A stretch of 64,000 nucleotides of DNA, from contig NZ_VFES01000008.1 of the NCBI RefSeq assembly GCF_007858185.1, forward strand, positions 186,001-250,000, given 5' to 3'. This document shows, in pieces, positions 32,493-40,176 of this stretch (positions are counted from its first letter, which is position 1; every line of letters begins with the position of its first letter). The position numbers were made by a program, and so were the translations under genes. The notes beneath the pieces are model-generated. The model had not been told where the DNA came from. It worked only from the letters and a program-made list of their open reading frames with translations, and did no database searches. Origin of the DNA: Pseudomonas grimontii. GTDB lineage: Bacteria; Pseudomonadota; Gammaproteobacteria; Pseudomonadales; Pseudomonadaceae.

Positions 32493-34076
32493 ATGGGACT
32501 GACACGACGTGAAGCGTTGTCGAGCATCGCTGCGGTAGGTGGCGAAAAAGCCGTCAAGGATGCACTCGCGGTACTCGGCCTGGGGCCGTCATCGCATCGG
32601 CGGCCGCAACCGTTGAAGCTCAAGGACGGCCTGGGGCAGGGCACCCGTGTGCTGGTGCTGGGCGCCGGGATTGCCGGGCTGGTCACCGCCCTCGAACTGA
32701 CCCGCGCCGGGTTCAGCGTGCAGGTGCTGGAAGCCCGTCAGCGGGTCGGCGGTCGTACCTGGACAATCCGCCATGGCGACCGCGTGGACTACAAGGATGG
32801 CCGTACGCAGACCGCCGCGTTCGAGCCGGGGCATTACTTCAACGCCGGGCCGGCACGGATTCCCAGCCAGCACCGCACGATCCTCGATTATTGCAGTGAG
32901 CTGGGGGTGCCGCTGGAAGTACTGGTCAACAGCAGCCATGGCGCCCAGGTGCGGCCGGATGTGAACCAGCCGGCTTTCACCGTCGGCCAGGCGATCAATG
33001 ATGCGCGCGGGCACTTGTCCGGGTTGCTGGCCAAAGCGGTGCAGCGTGATGCCCTCGACGATGTGCTGAGCGCCGAGGAACGCACGCGCTTGCTGGGGTT
33101 TTTGCACGTGTATGGCGACCTGTCCCAAGAGCTGGCCTTTGAGGGCACGATCCGTTCGGGGCACCTCGAATCCCCGGCACATCCCGGCGCCTTGCCCGCC
33201 AGCCGCAGCCCGTTGGCACTGGACCAACTGCTGCACCCCGAGCTGTGGGGCGCCTTGCTGCACACCGAGTTCCCGGAATTCTCGGCGACCATGTTCCAGC
33301 CGGTGGGCGGCATGGACCGCATCACCGACGCCTTCTACCGGCGCGTCAGCGATCACGTGCAACTGGGCGCCCAGGTGCGCCGGATCCGCCAGCTGGAAGA
33401 CGGCGTGGCCGTGACCTATCACGACCAACGCAGCGGTCGCGAGCAGGTGGTGCGCGCCGACTATCTGGTCTCGACCTTGCCGCTGCCGCTGCTGGCCAAG
33501 CTCGACACCGACTTCAGCGACCCGATCAAGGCCGCCTTGCTCAGCACCCGCAGCGACCAGGCGACCAAGGTGGCGTGGCAATCCCCACGCTTCTGGGAAA
33601 CCGACTACCGCACCTACGGCGGCTTGTCGTGGATCGAACACCCGGCGCGCCTGCTCTGGTACCCGAGCAACGACCTCAACACCCGCGAGGGCTTGCTGGT
33701 CGCAGGCTACGTGACCGGGGAGGGCGCCGATGTGTTTGGCGCGCGATCGTTCGACCAGCAGTACGCCACCTCCAAGGAGGCCGTGGAGTTGCTGCATCCG
33801 GGCTATTCCAAACACCTGCGCCACCCGCTGGCGGTGTCCTGGGAACAGATCCCCTTCAGCGAAGGCCCGTGGTTGCAACGTGAACACTTCCCGGCCGATG
33901 CCAGCGCCTTGCTCGAACAGGGCCACGGCCGTGTGTACTTCGCCGGCGACGGCCTGGTGCAAAGCGGCGTGGGCATCTGGCAGGAGTCGGCGGCCAACTC
34001 GGCGCGGCATGTGGTCGCGCAACTGGCTGAGCGCGTGACCCGACAAACACACCTCGCGGCAGTGGCCGCCTCATAA
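32493..34076 (+). CDS. Flavin-containing amine/L-amino-acid oxidase
   Basis: FAD enzyme of 527 residues in the monoamine oxidase / tryptophan 2-monooxygenase / L-amino acid oxidase group. FAD-binding motif LVLGAGIAGLVTALELTRAG is at about 53-72, followed by RVGGRTWT; the C-terminal FAD segment is 'VYFAGDGLVQSGVGIWQESAANSARHV'. The N-terminus TRREAL resembles a weak twin-arginine motif, but no strong hydrophobic stretch follows, so export is uncertain. Oxidising an imported amino acid would give an imine, which suits the RidA protein encoded 11 bp downstream. Confidence 0.85.
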   Translation: MGLTRREALSSIAAVGGEKAVKDALAVLGLGPSSHRRPQPLKLKDGLGQGTRVLVLGAGIAGLVTALELTRAGFSVQVLEARQRVGGRTWTIRHGDRVDYKDGRTQTAAFEPGHYFNAGPARIPSQHRTILDYCSELGVPLEVLVNSSHGAQVRPDVNQPAFTVGQAINDARGHLSGLLAKAVQRDALDDVLSAEERTRLLGFLHVYGDLSQELAFEGTIRSGHLESPAHPGALPASRSPLALDQLLHPELWGALLHTEFPEFSATMFQPVGGMDRITDAFYRRVSDHVQLGAQVRRIRQLEDGVAVTYHDQRSGREQVVRADYLVSTLPLPLLAKLDTDFSDPIKAALLSTRSDQATKVAWQSPRFWETDYRTYGGLSWIEHPARLLWYPSNDLNTREGLLVAGYVTGEGADVFGARSFDQQYATSKEAVELLHPGYSKHLRHPLAVSWEQIPFSEGPWLQREHFPADASALLEQGHGRVYFAGDGLVQSGVGIWQESAANSARHVVAQLAERVTRQTHLAAVAAS

Positions 34077-34087
34077 GGAACACACCC

Positions 34088-34510
34088 ATGAGCGACAGCA
34101 TTCGACGCACCAGCGTCGGCGATTTTCCGATCTCGCAGACCGTCACCGTGCCGGCCTCCGCCAGCCTGATCTTCGTCAGCGGCACCTTGCCGGACCTGGC
34201 TGATTCAAACGTTCCAGGGGTCTACGGCAACACCGAGGTGCAGACGGTTTCGGTGTTCAACAAACTGCGTACTGTCCTGCGGCAACAAGACCTGGACCTG
34301 GGCGATATCGTGCAGTTGCGCGTGTTCCTGGTCGGCGCCGAGGAAACGGGCGGCAAGCTGGATTTCGCCGGGTTGCAGCGTGGGTATACGCAGTTCTTCG
34401 GCACCCCCCAGCAGCCGAACAAGCCGGCGCGCACGGCGTTGCAGGTCGTGGCCTTGCCCTTGCCCGGTGCACTGGTGGAAATCGAAGCCATCGCCGCCCG
34501 AACAGCCTGA
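34088..34510 (+). CDS. RidA-family (imine deaminase-like) protein
   Basis: Small trimeric-type RidA/YjgF protein of 140 residues. It has the family end pattern 'NKPARTALQVVALPLPGALVEIEAIA' with the Arg that contacts the substrate carboxylate. RidA hydrolyses reactive enamines/imines released by amino-acid-processing enzymes. Placement 11 bp after a flavin amine oxidase suggests it handles that enzyme's product. The N-terminal half is less typical than in canonical RidA. Confidence 0.85.
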   Translation: MSDSIRRTSVGDFPISQTVTVPASASLIFVSGTLPDLADSNVPGVYGNTEVQTVSVFNKLRTVLRQQDLDLGDIVQLRVFLVGAEETGGKLDFAGLQRGYTQFFGTPQQPNKPARTALQVVALPLPGALVEIEAIAARTA

Positions 34511-34528
34511 TGCACGCGGTTGAACAGT

Positions 34529-34616
34529 GTGGGAGGGGGCTTGCTCCCGATAACGGTGTGTCAGGTGATGCAGAAGGTGACTGAACCAACGCTATCGGGA
34601 GCAAGCCCCCTCCCAC
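34529..34616. repeat. REPIN between RidA gene and monooxygenase gene
   Basis: Inverted arms gtgggagggggcttgctcccgat (34529-34551) and its complement (34594-34616). It interrupts an otherwise continuous operon and could lower expression of the downstream monooxygenase gene. Confidence 0.85.
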
Positions 34617-34670
34617 CAGTTGATCCGTTTTTTGCCAGTTAGTCCTCATGTTCATTATGGAGAGATCCCT

Positions 34671-36005
34671 ATGTCCACAGCACCCCGGCAACTCAAATTC
34701 GGTGCCATCCTCACCGGCGTCGGCACCGCGCAGAACGAATGGCTGCACCCGCAAATCCCCGGCGATGCCAGCGTGGATATAGACTGGTATCGCGCCCAGG
34801 CGCAGCAGGCGGAAGCGGCGAAGTTCGACCTGGTGTTCATCGTCGACAGCCCCTACATTACCCCGGATTCGGCGCCGCATTTTCTCAACCGCCTGGAGCC
34901 GTTGACCCTGCTCTCGGCCGTGGCCGGTGCCACCTCGAAGATCGGCCTGGTGGCGACCCTGACCACGTCCTATACCGAACCCTTCAATGTGGCGCGGCAG
35001 TTTGCCTCCCTAGACCTGATCAGCGGCGGCCGCGCCGGTTGGAACGTGGTCACCACCGGTCTGGAAGGCGCCGCCGGCAACTTCGGCCGTGAGCAGCATA
35101 TCGACCACACCGAGCGCTATCGCCGCGCGGCCGAGCACCTGGAAGTGGTGCAAGGGCTATGGGATTCCTACGAAGACGACGCCTTCGTGCGCGACAAGGC
35201 CAGCGGTGTGTTCCTCGACCCGCAACGCCAGCATCGCCTGGATCACCACGGCGAGTTCTTCTCGGTGACCGGGCCGTTGAATATCGCGCGCTCAGCCCAG
35301 GGCCAGCCAGTGATTTTCCAGGCGGGCATTTCCGAATCCGGACGCAGCCTGGCGGCCCACTATGCCGAGGGCATTTTTGCCGGCGTGGGCAACTTCGAGG
35401 ACGCCCAGGCCTATTACAGCGACATCAAACAACGCACCGCCGCCGCCGGACGCAACCCCGACCACGTGACCATCCTGCCGGGCATTTCGCCGATCATTGC
35501 CGACACCGACGAGCAAGCCCAGGCCATCGACCGCGAACGCAATGGCGAGCTGGATCTGAACAAGGCACTGGTGCAGTTGGGGCGGCCGTTCAACTACCAC
35601 GACTTCAGCCAGTACCCGCTGGACGAACCCTTCCCCGACCTGGGCGACCTGGGCAGCAATGGCTATCGCGGGCATGCTGAAAACATCAAGCAAGTCGCCC
35701 GCGACCAGGGCCTGACCCTGCGCGAGGCGGCGTTGCGTTTTGCCAAGCCGTTTTCCAGCTTTGTCGGCTCGCCCAAGACCGTGGCGGATGAGATTGAACG
35801 TTGGTTTGTCGAAGGCGCGGTGGATGGCTTCAATATCCACGTCGGCGCGCCGGATGACTTTGCGCGGTTTACCGACCAGGTGCTGCCATTGTTGCGCGAG
35901 CGCGGGTTGTTTCGCAGTGAGTACAGCCACAACACGTTGCGTGGGCATCTGGGCTTGCCGGTGCCGGTGAATCGGCATACGGCTGCAAGGAGCGAGGCGG
36001 CCTGA
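34671..36005 (+). CDS. NtaA/SnaA/DszA-family FMN-dependent monooxygenase (second copy)
   Basis: Luciferase-superfamily monooxygenase of 444 residues, paralogous to the enzyme at 7369-8700. Shared motifs include 'KFDLVFIVDSPY', 'LNRLEPLTLLSAVAGATSKIGL', 'SGGRAGWNVVTTGLEGAAGNFGREQH' and 'GQPVIFQAGISESGRSLA'. The ATG at 34671 follows GGAGAG. Being the last gene of the run with an amino-acid-type importer and amine oxidase, it may cleave a C-S or C-N bond of an imported amino-acid derivative, as suggested for Bacillus CmoJ/YtnJ in S-substituted cysteine use. The substrate is inferred, not shown. Confidence 0.87.
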   Translation: MSTAPRQLKFGAILTGVGTAQNEWLHPQIPGDASVDIDWYRAQAQQAEAAKFDLVFIVDSPYITPDSAPHFLNRLEPLTLLSAVAGATSKIGLVATLTTSYTEPFNVARQFASLDLISGGRAGWNVVTTGLEGAAGNFGREQHIDHTERYRRAAEHLEVVQGLWDSYEDDAFVRDKASGVFLDPQRQHRLDHHGEFFSVTGPLNIARSAQGQPVIFQAGISESGRSLAAHYAEGIFAGVGNFEDAQAYYSDIKQRTAAAGRNPDHVTILPGISPIIADTDEQAQAIDRERNGELDLNKALVQLGRPFNYHDFSQYPLDEPFPDLGDLGSNGYRGHAENIKQVARDQGLTLREAALRFAKPFSSFVGSPKTVADEIERWFVEGAVDGFNIHVGAPDDFARFTDQVLPLLRERGLFRSEYSHNTLRGHLGLPVPVNRHTAARSEAA

Positions 36006-36008
36006 GGG

Positions 36009-36581
36009 TCACCACCATTTCCAGCGGCCCTGTTGTTTCAGGGTCGCGATAATGGCTAGGCGTTTGTGGCGTAACTCCACCGACTTTTGCCGCAGTTCGC
36101 GGCAGCGGTTGCTGTTGAGAATTAGCAGGCCGACAAGTGGGCAGAGCAGGGCCAGTGCATAGAGATAGGTGTTGGGGCGCCAGAGGATGGCGGGTAGGGA
36201 TATCAGCAGGCAAAGGAGGTAGATCGCGACGTTTATCCAGACCCAATGAATGCGGCCGTAGAGCACTTCAAATTGCGCAATGGAAAACACCGCGCTTATC
36301 GCTACTGCGCCAAAAAACCAATTACGCAACGTAGAAGCTTCTGGGGCTCCTGAAAGATAGGTAACCATTATCAGGACGCCAGTCAGGGCAATGCTAAAAC
36401 ACCCGGCAAGCATCCACCCTCCGATGACTGGCATGTAACGTTTGCGCCACGGTCGTGGATCTTCTATATAAAAAATAGAGTAGAAAAAATCCTTTCCACT
36501 CATCGTTTTCCAGTCAGGCAAGCTAACGCTGGTGTCATGGCCCAACTTCTCCAGGGCCTTTAGCGCTCTTTGCTTTTTCAT
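36009..36581 (-). CDS. Four-TM membrane protein, candidate immunity protein (copy 1)
   Basis: Protein of 190 residues with four hydrophobic segments (about 51-74, 85-104, 112-131 and 138-158), cytosolic ends rich in basic residues, and a conserved motif ILNSNRCRELR near 154-164 shared with its paralogue at 37816-38376. It is coupled by a 4-bp ATGA overlap to the upstream effector-like gene. Linkage to an hcp gene and co-variation with the effector candidate suggest a T6SS immunity protein that protects the inner membrane. No family was recognised; function is inference. Confidence 0.65.
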   Translation of the reverse strand: MKKQRALKALEKLGHDTSVSLPDWKTMSGKDFFYSIFYIEDPRPWRKRYMPVIGGWMLAGCFSIALTGVLIMVTYLSGAPEASTLRNWFFGAVAISAVFSIAQFEVLYGRIHWVWINVAIYLLCLLISLPAILWRPNTYLYALALLCPLVGLLILNSNRCRELRQKSVELRHKRLAIIATLKQQGRWKWW

Positions 36582-37492
36582 TGATCGAACTCCTCATAGA
36601 GACCGACAGTGAGCGTACGAACATTGCCTGACATCGCGCTGCTCATGAACCCTGAGGTCGCAGCCAATGAATCTCTTATGTGATTGATGGTGGCTTGTTT
36701 TATTTGTGCCGCACTGATGCGCTTGCTGGTGGTTCCTGCGGCTTTTTTTAGTTTGAGCAGTTTCGTTGTCAGTCGCGGGTCCTGGATTCTGAGCAGTGCA
36801 TCATTCAGCTTTACTCTTTCTTGCCGGGTAAGCCCTCTCAACACTTGCTGAATGGGTTTTCCCGTTACTTTCGTACTTAGATTGATAGTTTTTGCTGTCG
36901 TTAAGGCAGATGTAGCGACTCCTAGCAATGCGATACCGTCCAGTACAGCGACTGCAGCTTGATACCAATCCTCGCTGTCGAGACGATCAATAGTCTGCGG
37001 GCTGAATGCTTCAACACTGGTTCTGCCTAATCCGATAAGACATTGCGCAGAGCTGGCCACAGCAGCTGCTTTGCCGACGAAGGAAATCACCACACTTGCC
37101 CCCGCAGTGAACGGCATAAACGCAACTCCGCTCCAGACCACCATCCAACTCAGTATCGCCCCCGCACACGTCACCGCCGTATTCAACGCTTCACTCACCA
37201 ACCGCGATTCCCGCGGCTCATGCTCCAACATCCGCTTGAACTCCACCGCCCCCACATACCGGGGCGCCTCACGCAACACCACCTTAATCGGCCGCACACT
37301 GCAAATCGCCTGGAACTCACGCAGCGTGACCACGTTGAAGTCCTCATCGATATACACCACGCCCGCGCCAATCAGCACCGGGTCGCTGTCGGTGGCGAAG
37401 AACAGTCGACGCAGGTCGATGCTGCTTTCAATGCGTTGGCGGGTGGTACGGTGGGCCGAGGGGAATCCATCGTTGAACAAGGCGGTCGTCAT
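36578..37492 (-). CDS. Hcp-linked candidate T6SS effector (copy 1)
   Basis: Protein of 304 residues, no signal peptide. The N-terminal ~95 residues are nearly identical to copy 2 at 38373-39287 (three differences seen) and may be a delivery or chaperone-binding domain. Residues 102-150 are hydrophobic and Ala/Gly/Ser-rich with two potential membrane segments (TAVTCAGAILSWMVVWSGVAF; FTAGASVVISFVGKAAAVAS), and a third lies near 180-200. The C-terminal third is basic and helical. No catalytic motif is visible, so membrane insertion or pore formation is more likely than an enzyme. It is transcribed divergently from an hcp remnant and coupled to a membrane protein. Confidence 0.65.
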   Translation of the reverse strand: MTTALFNDGFPSAHRTTRQRIESSIDLRRLFFATDSDPVLIGAGVVYIDEDFNVVTLREFQAICSVRPIKVVLREAPRYVGAVEFKRMLEHEPRESRLVSEALNTAVTCAGAILSWMVVWSGVAFMPFTAGASVVISFVGKAAAVASSAQCLIGLGRTSVEAFSPQTIDRLDSEDWYQAAVAVLDGIALLGVATSALTTAKTINLSTKVTGKPIQQVLRGLTRQERVKLNDALLRIQDPRLTTKLLKLKKAAGTTSKRISAAQIKQATINHIRDSLAATSGFMSSAMSGNVRTLTVGLYEEFDQ

Positions 37493-37678
37493 TCCTTAAC
37501 TCCTGGGTTTTTGGGAGTCGAGAGGGTAAAGACGTAGTGGCGCAAATTAATGTCGGACGTTTCGTCATTTCAAGACAGGCACTTCCCGATCCCGCTTTGC
37601 CATCTTGTGAGCACCGTCTCGATTCGGGAACAGTGCGCCCCACGTCACTCCCGACGCACAACAGGACAAGGAACCAAC
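37493..37678. promoter_or_regulatory. Divergent promoter region, duplicated copy 1
   Basis: This 186-bp region between the effector-like gene (minus) and the hcp remnant (plus) is virtually identical to 39288-39473, one visible difference being ggaacc/ggagcc before the hcp start. It should carry two divergent promoters. A GGAACC ribosome-site-like stretch precedes the hcp ATG at 37679. Confidence 0.6.
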
Positions 37679-37804
37679 ATGGCAGTCGATATGTTTTTGA
37701 AACTGGGCGATATCAAGGGTGAATCGCGGGAGCAAGCTCCCTCGCCACAAACCCATTATTCACTCACCAAACCCAATGATGGGAACGATCAGGCGGTGGG
37801 GTAG
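37679..37804 (+). pseudogene. Truncated hcp remnant
   Basis: The first 17-18 codons (MAVDMFLKLGDIKGESR) are identical to the intact hcp at 39474. At about 37731 the match stops abruptly and the frame runs through REP-like bases (gcgggagcaagctccctcgcc) and about 40 bp resembling the 3' end of the aldehyde dehydrogenase gene. It ends after 41 codons. The rest of hcp is missing, so it cannot make a functional tube protein. Confidence 0.85.
37741..37780. other. Fossil of the aldehyde dehydrogenase 3' end
   Basis: Bases 37741-37780 align with 40158-40197 with only scattered transitions (for example shared tcaccaaacccaat). The latter covers a REP end and the last codons of the aldehyde dehydrogenase gene. 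This shows that the duplicated unit once extended through hcp and the REP sequence into the next gene. Confidence 0.7.
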
Positions 37805-37815
37805 GGGGGGTACCA

Positions 37816-38376
37816 CTATTTCCAGCGGCCTTGTTTTTTCAGGGGCGCGATGATGTCTTCGCGCTTGCGGCGGATTTCTACCATCTTGTGGCGCAGTTCG
37901 CGGCAGCGGTTGCTGTTGAGGATTAGCAGACCTATCAGCGGGCTGAGCAGGGACATGACGTAGAGAAAAAGCGGTGGACGGTACGCTATCGCGGGCAGGG
38001 AAATAAGTAAGCAAATAATGTAAATACCGACACTAATCCATACCAAGTGAATTCGGCCATGGGTCACCTGAATCTTGGAAAAAAAGAGGACAACGCCCAT
38101 TGTGACGCTGCCGAAAAAAAAGATTTTGATTGCCAGGCCTTCCGGGAATCTTGAGAGAAAGGTCACCAACAGTAAGACGGCAGTCATCGCGATCGTGAAG
38201 CAGCCGGCAAGTAGATCGGCTCCAATCACTAGTGCATAGCGTCTCCTGAATTTTCGTGGATTTTCAAAGTGGAAATATGCGTAAGCGCGCTCCTCAGACG
38301 TTAGTGTTTTCCAATCCTTCCATTTTTCATCCATACCAAGTTCCCCGAGGTCTTTTGCCGTTTTACGCTTGCTCAT
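37816..38376 (-). CDS. Four-TM membrane protein, candidate immunity protein (copy 2)
   Basis: Protein of 186 residues, paralogue of 36009-36581. Four hydrophobic segments lie at about 48-72, 82-100, 109-130 and 134-154, and the C-terminal motif LLILNSNRCRELRHK is conserved. The N-terminal 45 residues differ strongly from copy 1 while the membrane core is similar, with an overall identity I estimate by eye near half. It is coupled by 4 bp to the copy 2 effector-like gene. Proposed role as in copy 1. Confidence 0.65.
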   Translation of the reverse strand: MSKRKTAKDLGELGMDEKWKDWKTLTSEERAYAYFHFENPRKFRRRYALVIGADLLAGCFTIAMTAVLLLVTFLSRFPEGLAIKIFFFGSVTMGVVLFFSKIQVTHGRIHLVWISVGIYIICLLISLPAIAYRPPLFLYVMSLLSPLIGLLILNSNRCRELRHKMVEIRRKREDIIAPLKKQGRWK

Positions 38377-39287
38377 TGGCTGGCTTCTTCGTAGATGCCA
38401 ATAGCCAATGTTTTGATGTTTCCTGGCATTGAGCTGCTAGCGAAACCCAGGGTTGCAGCCAAGGCGTCTCTTATATGGTTGACGGTAGCAAGTTGCATTT
38501 CCGTGGCGCTGATTCGTTTTGGCAATACTCTATTGGCTTGTTTCACCTTGAGCAGTTTTAGCGTTAATCGAGGGTCCTGAAGCCTGAGCAGCTCGTCATT
38601 CAGTTTTGCTCGCTCTTGTCGGTTCAAGCCTTTCAGTACCTGTCTGAGTGGCTTGCCGGTGACTTTCGTTGCTGTATTTACTGTTTTGATTGTGGTCCAA
38701 GCCGAGGTGGCGACGCCAAGTGATGCAATGGCATCCAGCGTTGCGTCAACGGCCTGATACCAGGCTTCGTTATCCAATTGATCAAGGTATTGCGGAGCAA
38801 ACGCCTCTACGCTGGTTCGACCTAATCCAACGATGCATTGGGTGATGCTGGCAGCCAGGGCCGCCTGACCGATAAACGTAATCACCACACTCGTCCCCGC
38901 CGTAAACGGCATCAACATCACTCCACTCGTAACTACTATCCAACTCAATACCGCCCCCCCACACGTCACCGCCGTGCCAAGCGCCTCAGCCACCAATTTC
39001 GACTCCCGAGGCTCATGCTCCAGCATCCGCTTGAACTCCACCGCCCCCACAGACCTGGGTGCCTCACGCAACACCACCTTGATCGGCCGCACACTGCAAA
39101 TCGCCTGGAACTCACGCAGCGTGACCACGTTGAAGTTCTCATCGATATACACCACGCCCGCGCCAATCAGCACCGGGTCGCTGTCGATGGCGAAGAACAG
39201 TCGACGCAGGTCGATGCTGCTTTCAATGCGTTGGCGGGTGGTACGGTGGGCCGAGGGGAATCCATCGTTGAACAAGGCGGTCGTCAT
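38373..39287 (-). CDS. Hcp-linked candidate T6SS effector (copy 2)
   Basis: Protein of 304 residues, same length and layout as copy 1: conserved first ~95 residues, hydrophobic centre (TAVTCGGAVLSWIVVTSGVML; FTAGTSVVITFIGQAALAAS), basic C-terminal third. From residue ~96 on it differs from copy 1 at roughly a third or more of positions. It is divergent from the intact hcp at 39474, which makes this the parental-looking module. No signal peptide, PAAR, Rhs or nuclease motif was seen. Confidence 0.65.
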   Translation of the reverse strand: MTTALFNDGFPSAHRTTRQRIESSIDLRRLFFAIDSDPVLIGAGVVYIDENFNVVTLREFQAICSVRPIKVVLREAPRSVGAVEFKRMLEHEPRESKLVAEALGTAVTCGGAVLSWIVVTSGVMLMPFTAGTSVVITFIGQAALAASITQCIVGLGRTSVEAFAPQYLDQLDNEAWYQAVDATLDAIASLGVATSAWTTIKTVNTATKVTGKPLRQVLKGLNRQERAKLNDELLRLQDPRLTLKLLKVKQANRVLPKRISATEMQLATVNHIRDALAATLGFASSSMPGNIKTLAIGIYEEASQ

Positions 39288-39473
39288 TCCTTAACTCCTG
39301 GGTTTTTGGGAGTCGAGAGGGTAAAGACGTAGTGGCGCAAATTAATGTCGGACGTTTCGTCATTTCAAGACAGGCACTTCCCGATCCCGCTTTGCCATCT
39401 TGTGAGCACCGTCTCGATTCGGGAACAGTGCGCCCCACGTCACTCCCGACGCACAACAGGACAAGGAGCCAAC
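39288..39473. promoter_or_regulatory. Divergent promoter region, duplicated copy 2
   Basis: Intergenic region between the copy 2 effector-like gene and intact hcp, practically identical to 37493-37678. An AGGACAAGGAG ribosome site precedes the hcp ATG. Co-regulation of hcp and the divergent effector genes is likely. Confidence 0.6.
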
Positions 39474-39962
39474 ATGGCAGTCGATATGTTTTTGAAACTG
39501 GGCGATATCAAGGGTGAATCGCGGGACCAAGCCCATCGTGACGAGATCGACATTACCAACTGGGGCTGGGGTTTATCGCAAACAGGCTCGATGCATTCCG
39601 GCACGGGAGGCGGCTCGGGCAAGGCCGACTTTGCCAACCTGAACCTGACCAAACCCCTGGATAAATCCAGCCCTAACCTGATGATGGCCTGTGCCACCGG
39701 CAAGCATTACCCCGAAGCCAAATTGGTGGTGCGCAAGGCCGGCGGAGCCAGCCCGGTGGAATATCTGGTAATCACTTTGAAGGAGGTCATGGTGGTGTCC
39801 TACAGCACCCGCGCTGAAACGGCCGATGATGTGTTGTACGACAGCATCGCCTTGAACTTCGCCACCGTCGACGTCAGCTATCAGCCGCAGAAAGCCGACG
39901 GCGCCAAGGACGGTGGGCCGGTGAAGTTTGGCTGGAATATTCGGCAGAACGTCAAAGTGTGA
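39474..39962 (+). CDS. hcp: Type VI secretion tube protein Hcp
   Basis: Hcp of 162 residues, matching the Hcp1 type of pseudomonads in length and motifs (MAVDMFLKLGDIKGES, NLMMACATGKHYPEAKL, VEYLVITLKEVMV, QPQKADGAKDGGPVKFGWNIRQNV). Hexameric Hcp rings form the T6SS inner tube and can carry small effectors in the lumen. No other T6SS structural gene is in the window, so this is an orphan hcp that must serve an apparatus encoded elsewhere. The upstream in-frame start at 39345 was rejected because the ATG at 39474 has a strong ribosome site and the family N-terminus. Confidence 0.93.
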   Translation: MAVDMFLKLGDIKGESRDQAHRDEIDITNWGWGLSQTGSMHSGTGGGSGKADFANLNLTKPLDKSSPNLMMACATGKHYPEAKLVVRKAGGASPVEYLVITLKEVMVVSYSTRAETADDVLYDSIALNFATVDVSYQPQKADGAKDGGPVKFGWNIRQNVKV

Positions 39963-39978
39963 TGCGCTGAGAGGGCAT

Positions 39979-40172
39979 AGGTATCTATGCAACTTTTCAA
40001 ACCCTGACACATCTCCTGTGGCGAGCGGGCTTGTCCCGCGTTGGGGTGCGAAGCGCCCCTGATGAAGACGAATGCGGTGTATCAGGCACTCCTCTGTGCC
40101 TGGTTTTGGGGCTGCTACGCAGCCCAACGCTCGCGGTGCGACGATTCGACAAGCCCGCTCGCCACAGGCCCA
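39979..40172. repeat. Composite REPIN between hcp and the aldehyde dehydrogenase gene
   Basis: Starts with a GGTATCTATGCAA motif (39979-39992). A gtggcgagcgggcttgtcccgcg arm then begins near 40018, and the inverted arm ends near 40167. The second arm carries a 19-nt insert (tcgcggtgcgacgattcga, 40131-40149) in place of the usual gcgggac. Confidence 0.75.
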
Positions 40173-40176
40173 TCAC

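Noticed and set aside
39345..39473. Extended N-terminus for hcp starting at 39345
   Set aside because: It lies in the duplicated promoter region, and the ATG at 39474 has a strong ribosome site and the family N-terminus.
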